This document shows positions 18,296-27,648 of a stretch of 64,000 nt of DNA, in pieces; position 1 is the stretch's first letter; every line of letters starts with the position of its first letter. Source of the DNA: Citrobacter sp. On2M. Its GTDB lineage: Bacteria; Pseudomonadota; Gammaproteobacteria; Enterobacterales; Enterobacteriaceae. Below the pieces are notes generated by a model. It was not told where the DNA came from. It saw only the letters and a list, made by a program, of their open reading frames with translations, and did not search any database. Location of the stretch: positions 62,001 through 126,000 of the forward strand of contig NZ_WPCV01000008.1 of NCBI RefSeq assembly GCF_018035235.1. Direction: 5' to 3'. The position numbers and the translations under genes are program-made.

Positions 18296-19264
18296 TTATT
18301 GATTAGTTATAAATTTATCGCATAAAGTACGAATATATTTTATTTGTGCAAGAGCATGTTCTTTTTCCAACGCTAGTCGCGCGTCAATCTTGTCACTCTC
18401 GGGCAGCGGTGTATAACTTGCATCACGCCATGGGATCCAGGGGTTATCACCTTCATCATCGAAGCGAAATGCTGGAGCATAATATTCAACTTCTTCTTCC
18501 AGACCAAAAGCATAGACTTGCGGCTTATCTTCACCTAAAAGTAATAATGCCTTAAGCATCTCTTCCATTGGTAAGTCACCATACCCTGATCGACAAGCCT
18601 CATGCCCCCAACCTTTACCTTCTTTAATAATTTTAGCGTCTTTGATATGCACCTGAGTGATCAAAGGAGACATGATTTCTAACGCAGAAAGCGGCTGCTC
18701 ATTGGCATTAATCATGTTGCCAAAATCAAACAGAATAGAGAGATTCTTCATTCCACTATTTTTAACCAGCGTCACCAACTCATGACTTTGCAGGTCTTCA
18801 TGTTGTTCAATAGTAAAGCTTAGCCCGCAGTCGTCATACCGGGACAACCACGCGATATCTTTAGCAATCTTCGCCATAACATCGTTGAGATGCCCTTCAT
18901 AGCGCGGGTAGAAACGTACTGACGTTGCGCCAGTCGCCATCGCAATACGGATCGCATCCGTCAACGTCTCTTGGTCCGATGCGCTCGTTTCAATATGTAC
19001 ATCCAGGTTATATTGTTTGGCTTTCTCTTTAAAGTCGTGTAACTGCCGATCGTTCAGTTTCTGTAGTGATTGGGATTCACCATCTTCAACATGTATTTTC
19101 ACGCCCTTTAATTTTTGCTGGTGCGCAATATCCAGAAGATCGCCCGGAAGGACTCTCTCATAACGCATATTCAGATGAAAAGCATAAGCATGTAGATACA
19201 GTGGTATATTTCTCGCACGTTCAGCAAGAAGTTCCTGGTTAAATTTATCCATTATTTCTCTCAT
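18296..19264 (-). CDS. Sugar-phosphate isomerase/epimerase-like TIM-barrel protein
   Basis: A 322-residue cytoplasmic protein of the AP-endonuclease-2/xylose-isomerase-like TIM-barrel superfamily. Candidate metal ligands occur in barrel order: Glu in FTIEQHED, Asp in ILFDFGNM, His in QVHIKDAK, and Glu in FGLEEEVEYY. The actual reaction (epimerase, isomerase or dehydratase) is not recognisable. The ATG at 19264 overlaps the stop of the GntR gene (ATGA); a start four codons downstream (MDKFNQEL) is also possible. It is followed 111 bases later by the MFS transporter gene. The cluster looks like a small regulated uptake-and-isomerisation module for one carbohydrate. Confidence 0.75.
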   Translation of the reverse strand: MREIMDKFNQELLAERARNIPLYLHAYAFHLNMRYERVLPGDLLDIAHQQKLKGVKIHVEDGESQSLQKLNDRQLHDFKEKAKQYNLDVHIETSASDQETLTDAIRIAMATGATSVRFYPRYEGHLNDVMAKIAKDIAWLSRYDDCGLSFTIEQHEDLQSHELVTLVKNSGMKNLSILFDFGNMINANEQPLSALEIMSPLITQVHIKDAKIIKEGKGWGHEACRSGYGDLPMEEMLKALLLLGEDKPQVYAFGLEEEVEYYAPAFRFDDEGDNPWIPWRDASYTPLPESDKIDARLALEKEHALAQIKYIRTLCDKFITNQ

Positions 19265-19974
19265 TCATCACGAATAACAAGTTCCACTGATTCAAGTCGC
19301 CAATACTCAAAGTCAACCTGAACCACTTTTTTATCTCGGGTGGCCCGATGTTTTTCTACTAAAATTCCATACGTATTAGGCGCAACGCCCAGTTCTTTGC
19401 AGGCCACTTCTGGCATATTGACCGGTTTAAAGATCATTTCTTTGATGTTTAAAATATGACCATATACATCTTCCCAGACGCTTGCAAAAGACTGAGTACC
19501 CAGTTTGTTAATAAATTCTGGCGCAATATCGGCATCAATATAGGATTCATGGTAAAACACTTTATGCGAATCAAGCCCACACCAGCCGGTAACTAAATAA
19601 CGTTCGCCGGAGGAGAGAAAAACCTCTTCAACATGATGCGGAACGGTCTCAATCGTTTCTTTGGTTAAATAATCCCAAAAAGGTTTACGACCCTGAGCAC
19701 AGGCTTCAGCATTGAAACTGGAAAGTGATTTAGGGTTATAAATAAATCGCTTCGACGAAATAAACCAACCACTGCGGTTCTTTCGGAAAATACGTGCATC
19801 GATCTCAAGCTCAATCAGAACCTGACGTAAGGTCATGCGCTTCGCATCCAGCAACTCACATAACTCTCTCTCTGAGGGCAACTTGGAGCCCGCTGGCAAA
19901 TTATTCTCGTTTAACCAGCTTTCAAAGCGCTCTCTGAGAACATCAACATTGTTTTTCTTTTTCATTTTTCTCAA
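19261..19974 (-). CDS. GntR-family (HutC/UTRA type) transcriptional regulator
   Basis: A 237-residue regulator. The N-terminal winged helix is recognisable (LPAGSKLPSERELCELL, then AKRMTLRQVLIELE), followed by a UTRA ligand-binding domain whose last part (YGILVEKHRATRDKKVVQVDFEYWR) is typical of the HutC group. First gene of the leftward cluster, coupled to the isomerase gene. A perfect TGGTTTAAACCA palindrome lies immediately upstream of the start, so autoregulation is likely. The start could also be the fourth codon. The ligand is presumably the pathway sugar phosphate; its identity is unknown. Confidence 0.85.
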   Translation of the reverse strand: MRKMKKKNNVDVLRERFESWLNENNLPAGSKLPSERELCELLDAKRMTLRQVLIELEIDARIFRKNRSGWFISSKRFIYNPKSLSSFNAEACAQGRKPFWDYLTKETIETVPHHVEEVFLSSGERYLVTGWCGLDSHKVFYHESYIDADIAPEFINKLGTQSFASVWEDVYGHILNIKEMIFKPVNMPEVACKELGVAPNTYGILVEKHRATRDKKVVQVDFEYWRLESVELVIRDE

Positions 19975-19976
19975 TC

Positions 19977-19988
19977 TGGTTTAAACCA
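19977..19988. promoter_or_regulatory. Palindromic operator for the GntR-family regulator
   Basis: TGGTTTAAACCA, a perfect 12-base palindrome, ends 2 bases before the regulator start codon. GntR/HutC proteins commonly bind such short A/T-centred palindromes. I did not find an identical copy before the transporter gene. Confidence 0.55.
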
Positions 19989-20148
19989 ATTTGAAGCTAA
20001 GATATTTGAGTGCAGGAAATACTCAAGTTTTTTTTCAACGCAGAGTTTCTTTTTGTGGGCCAGGTATCAAGAATGCCCTGAAAGCATGGTGTGGCAGGGG
20101 GGGTTTTTACCCGCTTTAGTACGCAGAGATAAGTGCTACGAGAGAAGT

Positions 20149-20172
20149 AAATCAGGTGTCACCACCTGATTT
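20149..20172. terminator. Hairpin terminator after yiiM
   Basis: AAATCAGGTG, loop TCAC, CACCTGATTT: ten pairs with A/T-rich flanks on both sides, 21 bases past the yiiM stop. The remaining bases between here and the GntR gene hold no gene I can identify. Confidence 0.65.
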
Positions 20173-20193
20173 AATTGCATGAACAGAGTGAGT

Positions 20194-20868
20194 CTATTTT
20201 CCCCACAAACGGCGGGAATTGTCTTCGATTTTGCCGCTTAAACGACGCTTTTGCATCGTTCTGGTCCAGCTTTTCGATAGCCCGGCAGCCGACAATAAAC
20301 GGTGATATTGCGAGTCATCAAACGGCATATGCCAGGCAATAGCAATCGCCTCCCGCACACTGACGTCGCTCACGCGTGACGCCAGGATCAACGGCGCGTC
20401 TGCCGATACCAGCCCGGGCGCGATAACGCTGCACAGCCAGCCTGTCTTGCCCGCATCCTGCATCTGGCTGGCCATATCGCTGATGCCAAAATGGAAATTT
20501 AGCTTGAAGCACGGCGAGCGTGGCTGCGTGACCTGAATCAACGCTTCCCCCCACTGGAAAATATCGCCAATATACACATTATCTTCCGTCAGCCCCTCAG
20601 TAGAGAGGTTCTCACCAAAAGCAGGCGCAACGAACAATTCCGTCTGTTCAGGAAAGGCTTGTTTCCAGTGCTGATAGTGTTCACGCGGATAGTGACACAA
20701 GGCGCGATCTGGCCCGCCGTGAATTTTCTTTTCCGCCTGCTCATCACCCGTCAGCCCCAGTTCAGTCAGCATCAACTCGCCGTCAACCTGAACCTTAGCA
20801 ATCGCACTGGGACGGCTTCCCGTGTAGTCCCGAACTTTGCCTGTAAAAACATCGACCGGATATCGCAT
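20194..20868 (-). CDS. yiiM: MOSC-domain molybdopterin-dependent hydroxylaminopurine-reductase-type protein YiiM
   Basis: A 224-residue protein of the YiiM group, which uses the molybdenum cofactor and helps detoxify N-hydroxylated bases such as 6-hydroxylaminopurine. The MOSC core includes KIHGGPDRALCHYPREHY and FGENLSTEGLTEDNVYIGD, with the cofactor-binding Cys in QPRSPCFKLN. The C-terminus SGKIEDNSRRLWGK matches E. coli almost exactly. The start is set at 20868 (MRYPVDVFTGKV) with AGAGGGAACAG upstream; a longer reading frame to 20898 is not conserved. It is K-12's cpxA neighbour, here separated from cpxA by the MFS/TIM/GntR cluster. Confidence 0.93.
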   Translation of the reverse strand: MRYPVDVFTGKVRDYTGSRPSAIAKVQVDGELMLTELGLTGDEQAEKKIHGGPDRALCHYPREHYQHWKQAFPEQTELFVAPAFGENLSTEGLTEDNVYIGDIFQWGEALIQVTQPRSPCFKLNFHFGISDMASQMQDAGKTGWLCSVIAPGLVSADAPLILASRVSDVSVREAIAIAWHMPFDDSQYHRLLSAAGLSKSWTRTMQKRRLSGKIEDNSRRLWGK

Positions 20869-21020
20869 CTGTTCCCTCTCCCGATAAATTTCCACCATTA
20901 CACCACATTTATTTTATCCCAGTCGCTCAAAATGAGAGCACGGTTCACATGAAAGTTAGGGACACATGCTATCAATACAAGCTGGTTTTGAAACATCATT
21001 TCAAATAAGGAGTCGACAAC

Positions 21021-21917
21021 GTGATTGGTCAATCGCAATTTGCTGGCGTCTGGTGTCCTTCCATTACGCCAATGGACAATGACGGCAAGATCGATCTTAA
21101 CGGTCTGAGCCAGCATCTTAAACGCCTTACCGAAGCCAACATCGACGTGATTTTGTTGATGGGCAGCATCGGGGAATTTGCCTCCTTTACGCTCGAGGAA
21201 AGATTGCTGCTAATCCGCGAGGCTCGCGCTATGAGCTCGCTGAAGATGGTCGCCAACGTCTCATCCACCTGCCAGAATGATGTGCTGTTGATGGCACAGG
21301 AAGCGTATCGCGCCGGTTACGATGCCGTGATGATCCTGCCGCCTTACTATTACGGGCAAACGGCGAAACAGCTACTGAGCTACTTCCGTCAATTGGGGCA
21401 GAAACTCAGTGGGAAATGGTTTGCCTATAACTTTCCGGCACGTACCGGTTGCGATTTAACGCCCGAGCTGGTTGCCACTCTTGCTTCTGAGTTCCCCAAC
21501 TTCGCAGGCATCAAAGATACCGTCGACTGCCAGTCCCATACCCGTAGCATGATCCAGACCACCCGCGCCGTACGCGAAGATTTTGCGGTGCTGTCCGGCT
21601 ATGACGAATACTATATTCCTAACCTGTTGGCAGGCGGCGCGGGTATTATTTCAGGATTAAACAACGTCATGCCGGAGTTGTTTGTCTGCGCACGAGAAGC
21701 GTTTAAGCAGGGTGACCTGGCTGCGCTTCGCGATATTCAGGACCAGATTGGCACTTACATGTCCATCTACGCCATCGGTGAGGATTTCGTCACCACCATC
21801 AAAACCGTAGTATCGCGTAAGTTTGGCTATTGCACCGGGGTTTCGCGTAATGCAGGCGGGGAGCTGAATGAAAGTGAGTGTCGAACAATTGATGAGGTGT
21901 TTGTAATCAAGGGTTAA
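21021..21917 (+). CDS. DapA-family aldolase, probable 2-keto-3-deoxygluconate aldolase
   Basis: A 298-residue TIM-barrel protein of the dihydrodipicolinate synthase/N-acetylneuraminate lyase family. The Schiff-base Lys is in FAGIKDTVDC and the catalytic Tyr in WFAYNFPARTGCDLTPEL; that last segment closely resembles E. coli YagE/YjhH, which cleave 2-keto-3-deoxygluconate to pyruvate and glyceraldehyde. The GTG start at 21021 has a good AAGGAG. It is divergent from yiiM and convergent with kdgT, the 2-keto-3-deoxygluconate permease, so a joint role in that compound's catabolism is likely. It is absent from this position in K-12. Confidence 0.78.
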   Translation: MIGQSQFAGVWCPSITPMDNDGKIDLNGLSQHLKRLTEANIDVILLMGSIGEFASFTLEERLLLIREARAMSSLKMVANVSSTCQNDVLLMAQEAYRAGYDAVMILPPYYYGQTAKQLLSYFRQLGQKLSGKWFAYNFPARTGCDLTPELVATLASEFPNFAGIKDTVDCQSHTRSMIQTTRAVREDFAVLSGYDEYYIPNLLAGGAGIISGLNNVMPELFVCAREAFKQGDLAALRDIQDQIGTYMSIYAIGEDFVTTIKTVVSRKFGYCTGVSRNAGGELNESECRTIDEVFVIKG

Positions 21918-21924
21918 AACAGTT

Positions 21925-21954
21925 ATGCCGGATGGTACAAACCATCCGGCATAA
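21925..21954. terminator. REP-like hairpin between convergent genes
   Basis: TATGCCGGATGGT, loop ACAA, ACCATCCGGCATA: 13 perfect pairs containing the GCCGGATG REP core. It lies between the aldolase gene and the end of kdgT and can form on either transcript. Confidence 0.7.
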
Positions 21955-21959
21955 TCACG

Positions 21960-22943
21960 TTACTTCACCGCGCTGCGCATATCGATTGCCACCGCTCTGG
22001 CTTTGGCTCTTTTTGACCAGATAGAAGTGATAATCGGCACGAGGATGGAGGTTACAATCACTGACGTCGCCACCAGAGAGGTTGCCGCCGGCGCCATGGG
22101 TTTAAACGCCGGGACCATTTCCGCAATCAGTACCGGCGTGGCGACCGCTGCCCCCGCAGAACTGGAAGCCGCAATCCCCGCCGTTCCATCGCCGCCGCCG
22201 ATCAGTTTATCAGCGATAATCAATGGAATGCCGGTGATGATAATCACCGCCACGCCCAGCAGAATCCCCAGTACGCCGGTCTGTGCAATCACGCTCAAAT
22301 CAATAGTGTTACCTAATGCGAAGGCGAAGAAAGGGATCAACGTCTGCACCGCTTTGCTGAAGAACTCCCGCAGCTCAGGATCCAGATTCCCCAGTGCAAA
22401 GCCGATCAAAAACGGTAATACGGCACCCACAAACACGTGCGGTTCAAACGAAGCGATCCCGGCAGTTCCCAGAATCACCATCGTCATCAACGGGCCAGAC
22501 TCCAGCGACATCAGGACAAACGCCCCGGCCTCTTCTTTGGTGCCGTACTGCTGCATAATCGAGGCATACAGCCCACCGTTGGTCATATCCATGGCCGCCA
22601 CCAGCGCCAGCGTGGAAAGTCCGGCGAAGAATCCAACCTCCACGCCATGTTCCGGCAGAATGCGTGAGGCAATCGCCGCAACCACCCACGCCACCAGAAT
22701 CTTGGTTATCACTAACGTGCCGGACTTACGCAGCACGGTGCCAGTGGCGCTTAACTTAATCGACGCACCCATGCAAAAGAACCACACCGCCAAAATCGGC
22801 ACCGTACCGGTGATCATGCCGTTGGTAAAGGAGCCGAAGTATTTCCCGGCTCCGGGGGAGAAGGTGTGACATAACGCACCCAGAAACAGCGGCACCAGCA
22901 TCATACCGCCTGGGATTTTCTCTATCGTACGTTTGATCTGCAT
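21960..22943 (-). CDS. kdgT: 2-keto-3-deoxygluconate permease
   Basis: A 327-residue inner-membrane transporter with about ten hydrophobic segments. It is nearly identical to E. coli KdgT ([55 protein letters not shown]). The start at 22943 (MQIKRTIEK) has AGGTG at correct spacing; the ATG two codons upstream and the 46-codon extension are not supported. It imports 2-keto-3-deoxygluconate, a pectin and glucuronide degradation intermediate, with protons. The convergent DapA-family gene next to it may process the imported compound. Regulation by KdgR is known in E. coli; I did not identify its site. Confidence 0.95.
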   Translation of the reverse strand: MQIKRTIEKIPGGMMLVPLFLGALCHTFSPGAGKYFGSFTNGMITGTVPILAVWFFCMGASIKLSATGTVLRKSGTLVITKILVAWVVAAIASRILPEHGVEVGFFAGLSTLALVAAMDMTNGGLYASIMQQYGTKEEAGAFVLMSLESGPLMTMVILGTAGIASFEPHVFVGAVLPFLIGFALGNLDPELREFFSKAVQTLIPFFAFALGNTIDLSVIAQTGVLGILLGVAVIIITGIPLIIADKLIGGGDGTAGIAASSSAGAAVATPVLIAEMVPAFKPMAPAATSLVATSVIVTSILVPIITSIWSKRAKARAVAIDMRSAVK

Positions 22944-23127
22944 TTCCATCACCTGTAGACATAAAAATGGCGCAATCTTTATGGGCGGCTGCATAGTGCT
23001 TTTGAGATGCGCCGTCTTGATGAAAAGAAGATAGACATTCGCAGAGACTATAAAAGTGATCCCACTCGCACAATAAAACATTGTTTCATTTTAAATGGAT
23101 CATTGTTTTTATATTGATTTTGATCAC

Positions 23128-23160
23128 AAAAAAACCCCCACAAGCATTGCTTGCAGGGGC
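23128..23160 (-). terminator. Rho-independent terminator after sodA
   Basis: On the minus strand GCCCCTGCAAGCAATGCTTGTGGGGG forms a strong stem-loop followed by TTTTTTT. It lies 18 bases past the sodA stop. Confidence 0.85.
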
Positions 23161-23178
23161 TTAATTAACGCGTCGGAC

Positions 23179-23799
23179 TTATTTTTTCGCGGCGAAACGT
23201 GCAGCAGCTTCGTCCCAGTTCACCACGTTCCAGAACTCTTTGATGTAGTCCGGGCGACGGTTCTGGAATTTCAGGTAGTAAGCGTGTTCCCAAACGTCCA
23301 GGCCCACAATCGGGAAGCCGGAAGCGCCAGAGATTGCTTCACCCATCAGCGGGGAATCCTGGTTAGCAGTGGAAACAACAGCCAGTTTGTCACCTTTCAG
23401 CACCAGCCACGCCCAGCCGGAGCCAAAACGGGTTGCCGCAGCTTTTTCAAATTCAGCTTTGAAGTTGTCCACGGAGCCGAAATCACGTTCGATAGCCGCT
23501 TTCAGGTCACCCTGCAGCGTAGTACCGGTTTTCAGGCCTTTCCAGAACAGGCTGTGGTTAGCGTGACCACCCGCGTTGTTACGCAGTACGGTTTTCTTGT
23601 CTGCTGGCAGTTGATCCAGTTTGGTGATCAGTTCTTCAGCGGACAGGCTGGCGAATTCTGGCAGGCTTTCCAGCGCGGCGTTCGCGTTGTTAACATAAGC
23701 CTGGTGGTGTTTGGTATGGTGGATTTCCATCGTCTGCTTATCGAAGTGCGGTTCAAGGGCATCATAAGCGTACGGCAGGGATGGCAGTGTATAACTCAT
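23179..23799 (-). CDS. sodA: Manganese superoxide dismutase
   Basis: A 206-residue cytoplasmic enzyme dismuting superoxide. The Mn ligands are in [11 protein letters not shown] (His27), NHSLFWKGL (His82) and [13 protein letters not shown] (Asp168, His172). The start at 23799 gives [19 protein letters not shown]; an ATG two codons earlier is not used by homologues. A Fur-box-like sequence upstream and a good terminator downstream make it a monocistronic, iron-regulated gene. SoxS also controls it in E. coli. Confidence 0.98.
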   Translation of the reverse strand: MSYTLPSLPYAYDALEPHFDKQTMEIHHTKHHQAYVNNANAALESLPEFASLSAEELITKLDQLPADKKTVLRNNAGGHANHSLFWKGLKTGTTLQGDLKAAIERDFGSVDNFKAEFEKAAATRFGSGWAWLVLKGDKLAVVSTANQDSPLMGEAISGASGFPIVGLDVWEHAYYLKFQNRRPDYIKEFWNVVNWDEAAARFAAKK

Positions 23800-23871
23800 A
23801 ATCATCTCCAGTATTGTCGGGCGGCCAGTGTTAACGCCGCGTAAGCAGTTGGGTCATTATAGTTAATTAAA

Positions 23872-23892
23872 TGATATTGAAAATGATTATCA
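23872..23892. promoter_or_regulatory. Fur box in the sodA promoter
   Basis: GAAAATGATTATCA with the preceding TGATATT gives a good match to the GATAATGATAATCATTATC Fur consensus. It lies about 73 bases upstream of the sodA start codon, as in E. coli, where Fur and other regulators repress sodA. Confidence 0.75.
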
Positions 23893-24053
23893 ATGCCGTA
23901 CTTTTTACATGGCTATTATGAGGTAAAAGTGTGAGCATTACCGGGAGAATCAGGCAGATTTTGCCAATTGGCTAGAAAACAGGCAGCGACATGAAGGACA
24001 TGGGAGATAAAGCACGACATAGTCTGAGAATTATCTCACAAGGAAATATTGCT

Positions 24054-25475
24054 ATGTCTGTCAACATCGCCCTTTTTGGTATCGGCCTCGACACATACTG
24101 GCCCCAGTTTACAGGCCTGGAGTCACGTCTTCAGGGCTATCTGCAAGCAATTGATGAGCGTCTGACGGCGCAACAAGCCACCGTGATTAATGGCGGCCTG
24201 ATTGATAACGTCGATAAAGCCGATGCCCTTACCAGACGGTTGCAGCATCAGCCGGTCGATGCGGTCTGCCTTTACATCAGCACCTACGCGCTCAGCTCAA
24301 CGGTGCTACCCCTGGTGCAAAGTATCAATAAACCGGTCATTATTCTGGCCCTACAGCCAGAACCAGGATTGCCCTATTCAAAAATCCGTCAGATTCCCGA
24401 TCGGGGCGGTCGTACTGGAGAATGGCTGGCGCACTGTCAGGCCTGCAGCGCTCCCGAACTGGCGAACGTCTTTAACCGCGCGAATATCCGTTTTCAACTT
24501 ATTGTGGGTGCATTACAGGGCGATGAGTACGTCTGGCAACAAACGGCGCAGTGGCTACAGGCCCTTAACGCTCGTCAAATGCTGGCAAATTGTCAGGTTG
24601 GCGTACTCGGACACTATTATGACGGTATGGTGGACGTTTACAGCAATATGACGAACTTATCCGCGAAAATGGGCGTACGCTTTAAGCCACTGGAGATGTG
24701 TGAGCTGGCGGAATATCGCGAGCAGGTCAGCGAGGCAGACCTCAACGCCAAACAACAGGAAATGCACCGTGTCCTTCAGTTGGATGCGACATGCGAACCT
24801 GCAGAGCTTGATCGCGCACTCACCACTGCCTGCGCCATGGATAAACTGATCGCTCAGAATAAACTCGGTGCATTAGCCTATTACTACGAAGGTCGTAACG
24901 GCAATGCTTACGAGAACATCATCACCTCAATAATTCTCGGCAACACGCTACTCACTCATCGTGGTATTCCTGTAGCGGGAGAATATGAAATCAAAAATGT
25001 GCTGGCGATGAAAATTCAGCAACTTCTGAGTGCTGGCGGTTCATTCTCAGAACCTTACGGTATTGAATTTAAAGATGATGTTGTTTTGTGGGGACATGAT
25101 GGTCCGGCACACCCGTTGATGGCGGATGGTCCGGTGAGTCTGGTTACGCTGCCAGTTTATCATGGTAAACCCGGTAAAGGCGTGTCTATCCAGATGACCG
25201 TGAAACCTGGCCCGGTAACCTTTCTTTCGGTAATTGAAGATGTCGAAAACGGGGTACGTTTACAGTATGCCGAAGGTGAAGCAGTGGCAGGTGAAGTTCT
25301 GGATATTGGCAACACCAACAGCCGCTATCGCTTCCCGTTATCGGCTCGCGAGTTCACCACGCAATGGTGCATAGGCGGTCCAGCTCATCATTGCAGCATT
25401 GGCCTGGGACACCATGGCGAGGCACTGGAAAAACTCGCCTGGCTAATGGGTATTCAGGCAGTAAGAATCTGCTAA
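24054..25475 (+). CDS. L-arabinose/L-fucose isomerase-like protein
   Basis: A 473-residue protein from the ATG at 24054 ([12 protein letters not shown]), which has AAGGAAAT upstream; an in-frame start at 23991 is less likely. It belongs to the L-arabinose isomerase superfamily. Probable Mn ligands are Glu in AYYYEGR, Glu in AGEYEIKN, His in WGHDGPAH and His in [17 protein letters not shown], a C-terminal block much like that of AraA. It is shorter than AraA (500 residues) and divergent, so the sugar is unknown. Inserted between sodA and rhaT on the rhaT strand, it could act on rhamnose-related or other deoxysugars. It appears monocistronic, ending in the hairpin at 25486. Confidence 0.75.
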   Translation: MSVNIALFGIGLDTYWPQFTGLESRLQGYLQAIDERLTAQQATVINGGLIDNVDKADALTRRLQHQPVDAVCLYISTYALSSTVLPLVQSINKPVIILALQPEPGLPYSKIRQIPDRGGRTGEWLAHCQACSAPELANVFNRANIRFQLIVGALQGDEYVWQQTAQWLQALNARQMLANCQVGVLGHYYDGMVDVYSNMTNLSAKMGVRFKPLEMCELAEYREQVSEADLNAKQQEMHRVLQLDATCEPAELDRALTTACAMDKLIAQNKLGALAYYYEGRNGNAYENIITSIILGNTLLTHRGIPVAGEYEIKNVLAMKIQQLLSAGGSFSEPYGIEFKDDVVLWGHDGPAHPLMADGPVSLVTLPVYHGKPGKGVSIQMTVKPGPVTFLSVIEDVENGVRLQYAEGEAVAGEVLDIGNTNSRYRFPLSAREFTTQWCIGGPAHHCSIGLGHHGEALEKLAWLMGIQAVRIC

Positions 25476-25485
25476 CCCTCAATAT

Positions 25486-25515
25486 TTCCGCCCTTCTCAA
25501 AAAAGAGGGGCGGAA
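25486..25515 (+). terminator. Stem-loop after the isomerase-like gene
   Basis: TTCCGCCC and GGGCGGAA flank a loop with an extra CTC/GAG pairing. No T tract follows, so it may act as an RNA 3'-end stabiliser rather than a complete terminator. Confidence 0.5.
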
Positions 25516-25676
25516 CTGCATTTGTGATCAATATCCCTTTCATCCCGTGAATTTTGCCAGCATTACTCATCACGCGGCAGCATGCTGAAGGTTAGTTTAT
25601 TGCTCACTCTTTAAACTTTTGAACATCAAAACGGTGATTTTCATCCTGTCAAATCGATAATTCAAAAGGAAACAGA

Positions 25677-26711
25677 ATGGGTAATGCAATTACGATGGGG
25701 ATAATATGGCATCTTATTGGTGCCGCTAGTGCCGCTTGTTTCTACGCCCCCTTTAAAAAAGTACAACACTGGTCCTGGGAAACCATGTGGTCCATAGGCG
25801 GTTTTGTATCATGGCTGATCCTTCCCTGGCTCGTCAGCGCGATCCTGCTGCCGGACTTCTGGGCCTATTACAGTTCATTCAGCGCATCCACACTGCTGCC
25901 GGTGTTTTTGTTCGGTGCCATGTGGGGGATTGGTAATATCAACTATGGCCTGACTATGCGCTATCTCGGTATGTCGATGGGGATAGGGATCGCCATCGGC
26001 ATTACGCTCATTGTTGGCACCTTAATGACGCCAATCATAGCCGGTAAATTTGGCGTACTCATCGGCACGCCTGGAGGACGTATGACATTGCTCGGCGTGC
26101 TGGTCGCCCTGATCGGCGTGGCAATTGTAACCCGTGCCGGACAGTTAAAAGAGCGCAAGATGGGCATCAAAGCCGAAGAGTTCAATCTGAAAAAAGGTCT
26201 AATACTGGCGGTGATGTGCGGCTTTTTCTCCGCCGGGATGTCCTTTGCCATGGATGCGGCTAAACCAATGCACGAAGCCGCTGCTGCGCTCGGTATCGAT
26301 CCGCTGTATGTCGCCCTGCCAAGCTATGTGGTCATCATGGGCGGTGGTGCAGTGATCAATCTGGGATACTGCTTCATTCGCCTGGCAAAAATGAAAAACC
26401 TGTCAGTAAAGGCCGACTTCTCGTTAGCAAAACCGCTGATTATCAGCAATATCCTGTTCTCGGCGCTTGCTGGTCTGATGTGGTACCTCCAGTTCTTCTT
26501 TTACGCCTGGGGCCACGCCAAAATTCCGGCACAGTATGACTATATGAGCTGGATGCTGCACATGAGCTTCTACGTCCTGTGCGGTGGTATCGTGGGCCTG
26601 ATCATGAAAGAGTGGAGCAATGCCGGGAGACGCCCAGTCAGCGTACTAAGCCTTGGCTGCGTGGTGATTATTATCGCGGCAAATATTGTTGGACTGGGAA
26701 TGGCCAGCTAA
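25677..26711 (+). CDS. rhaT: L-rhamnose/proton symporter
   Basis: A 344-residue inner-membrane symporter with ten hydrophobic segments, nearly identical to E. coli RhaT ([55 protein letters not shown]). It brings in L-rhamnose for RhaA. Ribosome-binding site AAAAGGAAA. Its stop overlaps the convergent rhaR stop by a few bases. The 200-base upstream region should carry the RhaS/CRP-dependent promoter; I could not define the sites with confidence. Confidence 0.97.
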   Translation: MGNAITMGIIWHLIGAASAACFYAPFKKVQHWSWETMWSIGGFVSWLILPWLVSAILLPDFWAYYSSFSASTLLPVFLFGAMWGIGNINYGLTMRYLGMSMGIGIAIGITLIVGTLMTPIIAGKFGVLIGTPGGRMTLLGVLVALIGVAIVTRAGQLKERKMGIKAEEFNLKKGLILAVMCGFFSAGMSFAMDAAKPMHEAAAALGIDPLYVALPSYVVIMGGGAVINLGYCFIRLAKMKNLSVKADFSLAKPLIISNILFSALAGLMWYLQFFFYAWGHAKIPAQYDYMSWMLHMSFYVLCGGIVGLIMKEWSNAGRRPVSVLSLGCVVIIIAANIVGLGMAS

Positions 26712-27556
26712 TTATGTTGGGTGCTGAGATGACGCCACTGACTCGGCGTCATCCCGGTTTCCCGCGTGAATACCACCGAAAAGTAGTTACTGTCCTCAAA
26801 ACCGCAGCGCATGGAAATCTCGCTAATCATCAACCGGCTATGTTTGAGCAGATACTGAGCATGGCAGACCCGTACCTGGCGCAGATACTGATTGATGGTC
26901 ATCCCAGTCTGGCTACGAAACTGCTGGCGTAAAACCCGCTCGCTGCACTGCTCACGCTCGCAAAATTTACCCAGTTCAAAGGCATGTTCATGGCTGCCGG
27001 CTAACGCGGTTATCAGTTTATCCAGCAGCGTTTCACTCGAGGTCGCCGGGAGCGTATCCGTGGCATAACGATGGCGTTTAAGGTGCGTGACCAGTTGTCC
27101 GAACAGCAACTCCGCCATGGTAAAAGCCTGCGCATCACGCTGATTACTTTCATGCTCAAGCTGGCTGATCACATGCCGGGCCTGTGTCATACCAACGCTG
27201 CCTAGCCGCCAGTGCGGCTGCCTCGGCGTACCGTTAAATCCGGGGATCGCAGCTTGCCAGTCAACATTTAGTGTCAGCCGCTCCGGGCAGTAGATGATAT
27301 TTTGCAACACAAGGTCGTTAACGGAAGTGTATGAGTGTTTATCCTCGGCACGAATGTAAAAAAGATCGCCACGGGTTATCCGATACGGGCGATCGTTAAG
27401 GACATGCAGACCATTGCCGCGCCAAACCAGCACCAGCTCGCAAAACTCGTGAGTATGCTCAGCGAAGGCATCCTGCGGATAACGATCGGCCACGGCGACA
27501 GCCTGCTGCTCATGCGCAAAAAAGTCTGATTTCAAAAGGATTAGCTGATTCGCCAT
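26708..27556 (-). CDS. rhaR: Rhamnose activator RhaR (AraC family)
   Basis: A 282-residue AraC/XylS regulator that, with L-rhamnose, activates the rhaSR promoter. The cupin-like N-terminus includes [22 protein letters not shown]; the C-terminal two-HTH domain includes [20 protein letters not shown] and [21 protein letters not shown]. The start is set at 27556 ([14 protein letters not shown]), with one extra Met immediately upstream. It follows rhaS on the same strand, and the order rhaS-rhaR is the normal operon. Confidence 0.95.
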   Translation of the reverse strand: MANQLILLKSDFFAHEQQAVAVADRYPQDAFAEHTHEFCELVLVWRGNGLHVLNDRPYRITRGDLFYIRAEDKHSYTSVNDLVLQNIIYCPERLTLNVDWQAAIPGFNGTPRQPHWRLGSVGMTQARHVISQLEHESNQRDAQAFTMAELLFGQLVTHLKRHRYATDTLPATSSETLLDKLITALAGSHEHAFELGKFCEREQCSERVLRQQFRSQTGMTINQYLRQVRVCHAQYLLKHSRLMISEISMRCGFEDSNYFSVVFTRETGMTPSQWRHLSTQHN

Positions 27557-27648
27557 CACATAACCTCAACCTGAACGCACCCGCCATCTGGCATGAAAGG
27601 CTATGATTATCAGCAAACTGACGGTAAAAAACGTTGATAGCTTTCGCG

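Noticed and set aside
20898-21020. Possible short gene between yiiM and the aldolase gene
   Set aside because: Only short frames overlapping the divergent promoters are present, with no ribosome-binding site.
22003-22869. 288-codon frame opposite kdgT, rich in Ala, Ile, Pro and Thr
   Set aside because: Composition is that of a complementary-strand reading of membrane-protein codons; kdgT is unambiguous.
23095-23844. 249-codon frame opposite sodA
   Set aside because: Antisense to sodA and its Fur-regulated promoter; no family resemblance.
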